The notes under the pieces were generated by a model. The model had not been told where the DNA came from and made no database searches. It was given only the letters and a program-made list of their open reading frames with translations. A program made the translations under genes and the position numbers. A stretch of 64,000 bases of DNA from Chitinophagaceae bacterium (GTDB lineage Bacteria; Bacteroidota; Bacteroidia; Chitinophagales; Chitinophagaceae), in contig JAHEZD010000024.1 in NCBI GenBank assembly GCA_023251255.1, positions 1 through 64,000 on the forward strand. The letters are read 5' to 3'. Below are positions 62,629 through 64,000 of the stretch, in pieces (position 1 is the first letter of the stretch; the number at the start of each line of letters is the position of its first letter).

Positions 62629-63513
62629 TTATTTTTCTGCGTCCTCCTTTATCTTTTCATCATACTTTTTTTGCAGGTTGCTGATGGCTTCATCATAACC
62701 TTTCTGGTCCATGAAGGCAGCAGGGTTATAGGCATCATTGGGTTTGTGCTTGTCGTGGAGGCCAAACTGGCTGGTATGGGAGGCCAGCCATATATCGAAG
62801 TGGATATCTTTCATGTTTTTCAGTGTATGGGCATAGTCGCTGGCAATGGTGGGGTAGGCCGTCACTGCGGTAAATGGCCTGTCTATAATGATGGAGGGCA
62901 GGTTGGCAATGAGCACTTTGTAGGATTGCAGGCTGTCCTTTACCGTGAGCAGGAAACTGCAGGAGCCTTTTGTATGGCCGGGGTGGTGCAGCAGCTTCAG
63001 CTTCATGCCGCCGAGTTTGATGGTGGCACCGTCTTTCAATAAGCGGTCGGGCTTTACGGGCTGGAAACTGACACCATACTTGCCCAGTTCATAATCCGAT
63101 TGACCGCCCGTTTCCAGTACATCCGCTTCTTTTTCGTCAACCATCAGTTTGGCACCCGTGGCTTTTTTAATGGTGGCCATGGCGCCCATGTGGTCGTAGT
63201 GTGCCTGTGTGGTGAGGAGTATCTTGGTATCGGCTAGGTGGAAGCCAAGGGTTTCCATGCTTTGCTGTATCTGTGGGGCGGAACTGGCCACTCCCGTATT
63301 AATGAGTATGTTTCCCTTGGGTGTGGTAATGAGGTAGCAGGCCAGGTCGTAAGTGCCTACATAGTAGAGGTTGCCCGCTATCCTGAAAGGGGGATAGGGC
63401 TTTTCCCATAGGGAATCTGTTTTGGGTTCCTTTACTGCCTGTGCGGTGGCAGCCAGGGCCGATAGGGATAGAAAGAGGGCCAGGACAATGGCTTTGAGTG
63501 AACGGTGGGGCAT
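62629..63513 (-). CDS. Subclass B3 metallo-beta-lactamase, Gln116 (GOB-like) variant
   Basis: 294 residues from the ATG at 63513 (signal MPHRSLKAIVLALFLSLSALAATAQA); a TTG at 63543 would add 10. Zinc hydrolase of beta-lactams in the periplasm. The first metal motif is TTQAHYDHMGA: the canonical first His (116 in standard numbering) is Gln, with His118, Asp120 and His121 kept. The second-site HHPGHTKGSCSF (His196) and ASHTSQFG (His263) are present, and IANLPSII stands at the Ser221 region. This Gln type is known from GOB enzymes, which stay active. Probably chromosomal and intrinsic; resistance level cannot be read from sequence. Confidence 0.9.
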   Translation of the reverse strand: MPHRSLKAIVLALFLSLSALAATAQAVKEPKTDSLWEKPYPPFRIAGNLYYVGTYDLACYLITTPKGNILINTGVASSAPQIQQSMETLGFHLADTKILLTTQAHYDHMGAMATIKKATGAKLMVDEKEADVLETGGQSDYELGKYGVSFQPVKPDRLLKDGATIKLGGMKLKLLHHPGHTKGSCSFLLTVKDSLQSYKVLIANLPSIIIDRPFTAVTAYPTIASDYAHTLKNMKDIHFDIWLASHTSQFGLHDKHKPNDAYNPAAFMDQKGYDEAISNLQKKYDEKIKEDAEK

Positions 63514-63606
63514 GTACTGTGTTGATTGGAAATGAATGTTCAAATATATTCTATGGGGGTTAAGTAGTTATGCCGATGTTGTTATCAGGAGGTTAATTGG
63601 TGGGAG

Positions 63607-63730
63607 GAAGGAAAGGATTTTTGATGTGTGATGTAGGATGTATGATTTGAGAGAAGGTTAGATATTATTGGACGTAGAAGGAAAGGATTTTTGATGTGTG
63701 ATGTCTGATTTGAGGGAAAGTTGGATATTG
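63607..63730. repeat. Two degenerate direct copies of a 70-bp intergenic repeat
   Basis: The stretch 63607-63634 is repeated exactly at 63677-63704 (GAAGGAAAGGATTTTTGATG and the next 8 bases). It is followed in both by similar TGATTTGAG-type sequence to about 63730. The core TGATGTGTGAT...GATGTATGATTT is shared with 47853-47880. Non-coding, in the 412-bp gap between the B3 enzyme and the last gene. Confidence 0.75.
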
Positions 63731-63822
63731 TTTATATGGAGGAGATGTTGATCTATGATTTTGAATGGAACCGGGCATTGTGCCCTCTCTTTCCCCAATC
63801 TTCAAGACACACCGCTACAATT

Positions 63823-63914
63823 TTGTTGCAACAATCCAATTGTCACGTTTAAATTGTCACAAATTTGTGACATTTTTTTCGTAACTATGTCATTGTTACA
63901 CCGTTTTTGTAACA
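63823..63914. promoter_or_regulatory. Cluster of palindromes before the probable HTH regulator
   Basis: TTGTTGCAACAA (63823-63834) and TGTCACAAATTTGTGACA (63855-63872) are perfect palindromes. A further half-site TTGTCAC lies at 63840, and TGTTACA/TGTAACA form a dyad at 63894-63914, ending 11 bp before the start. This density suits a multi-site operator or promoter. The adjacent gene may bind it. Confidence 0.6.
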
Positions 63915-63925
63915 CCCCTAATTTA

Positions 63926-64000
63926 ATGACCATGGCAAGAAGGCACCGTTTCTTTACAAACACATCTGTGAGAACCAAATTGGGTATCACACAGGAGCAT
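63926..64000 (+). CDS. Start of a probable HTH (XRE-type) regulator, cut by window edge
   Basis: 25 codons are visible: MTMARRHRFFTNTSVRTKLG then ITQEH. The segment VRTKLGITQEH recalls the first helix pair of Cro/C1-type HTH domains (x-R-x-x-x-G-I/L-T-Q-E-x), preceded by a basic N-terminus. The start could be 63926 or the ATG at 63932. The palindrome cluster just upstream supports a regulator. The identification rests on a short fragment. Confidence 0.45.
   Translation, partial: MTMARRHRFFTNTSVRTKLGITQEH

Noticed and set aside
1-64000. tRNA, rRNA and transposase genes
   Set aside because: I looked for cloverleaf-like segments, rRNA signatures and DDE or HUH transposase motifs and found none convincing.

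Overview
The window looks like chromosome from a member of the Bacteroidota, most likely the Chitinophagaceae or a close relative. The evidence is a SusC/SusD pair, a type III glutamine synthetase, ExbB/ExbD, a split PurQ/PurL, DUF6427 and DUF4197 proteins, a B3 metallo-beta-lactamase of the GOB-like Gln type, many lipoproteins, frequent TTG/GTG starts and weak Shine-Dalgarno sequences. The species assignment is inference. No rRNA, tRNA, CRISPR array, transposase or prophage gene was recognised.

Layout: 0-14 kb is mostly housekeeping. It holds a truncated 3-hydroxyacyl-CoA dehydrogenase, a DUF218 protein, ribD-yigZ, prmC with a half-degenerate double ABC ATPase, exbB/exbD, an SPFH protein, a 103-bp perfect tandem duplication, a CDP-alcohol phosphatidyltransferase, a 446-bp hairpin-rich intergenic region, rarA, two envelope proteins and purQ. 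14-29 kb holds a DsbD system in which the redox N-terminal domain is a separate gene, two Spy-like periplasmic proteins, a glycosyltransferase-like gene, glnN, purL, a frameshifted small membrane-protein gene, hldD, proC, radC and prs.

29-50 kb holds a susC-susD-lipoprotein nutrient uptake locus, a DUF4197 protein, sdaA, an AT-rich Ntn-hydrolase/membrane fusion, a CPBP protease, a GntR(YtrA)-ABC operon with a clear upstream operator, a DKNYY-repeat lipoprotein, a TraB/GumN protein, maeB, an orphan mlaE and a transglutaminase-like protein.

50-64 kb is the most accessory-looking part. A giant thioester alpha-2-macroglobulin lipoprotein and penicillin-binding protein 1C lie on the same strand. 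They are separated by five small envelope genes, four of which are packed tightly with pbpC; one of these may have a caspase-like fold. Next come a toxin-antitoxin pair whose antitoxin is a fused tandem duplication, a decayed fragment of a second metallo-beta-lactamase, the intact B3 enzyme, and the start of a probable HTH regulator with a dense cluster of palindromes upstream.

The best candidates for follow-up are: (1) the A2M/PbpC envelope cluster with its caspase-like lipoprotein; (2) the DsbD pair, where the fused N-terminal domain has lost both cysteines and the neighbouring stand-alone domain keeps them; (3) the fused double antitoxin; (4) the repeated TGACAC/GTGTCA array before rarA; and (5) two intergenic inverted repeats with perfect 25-bp arms.
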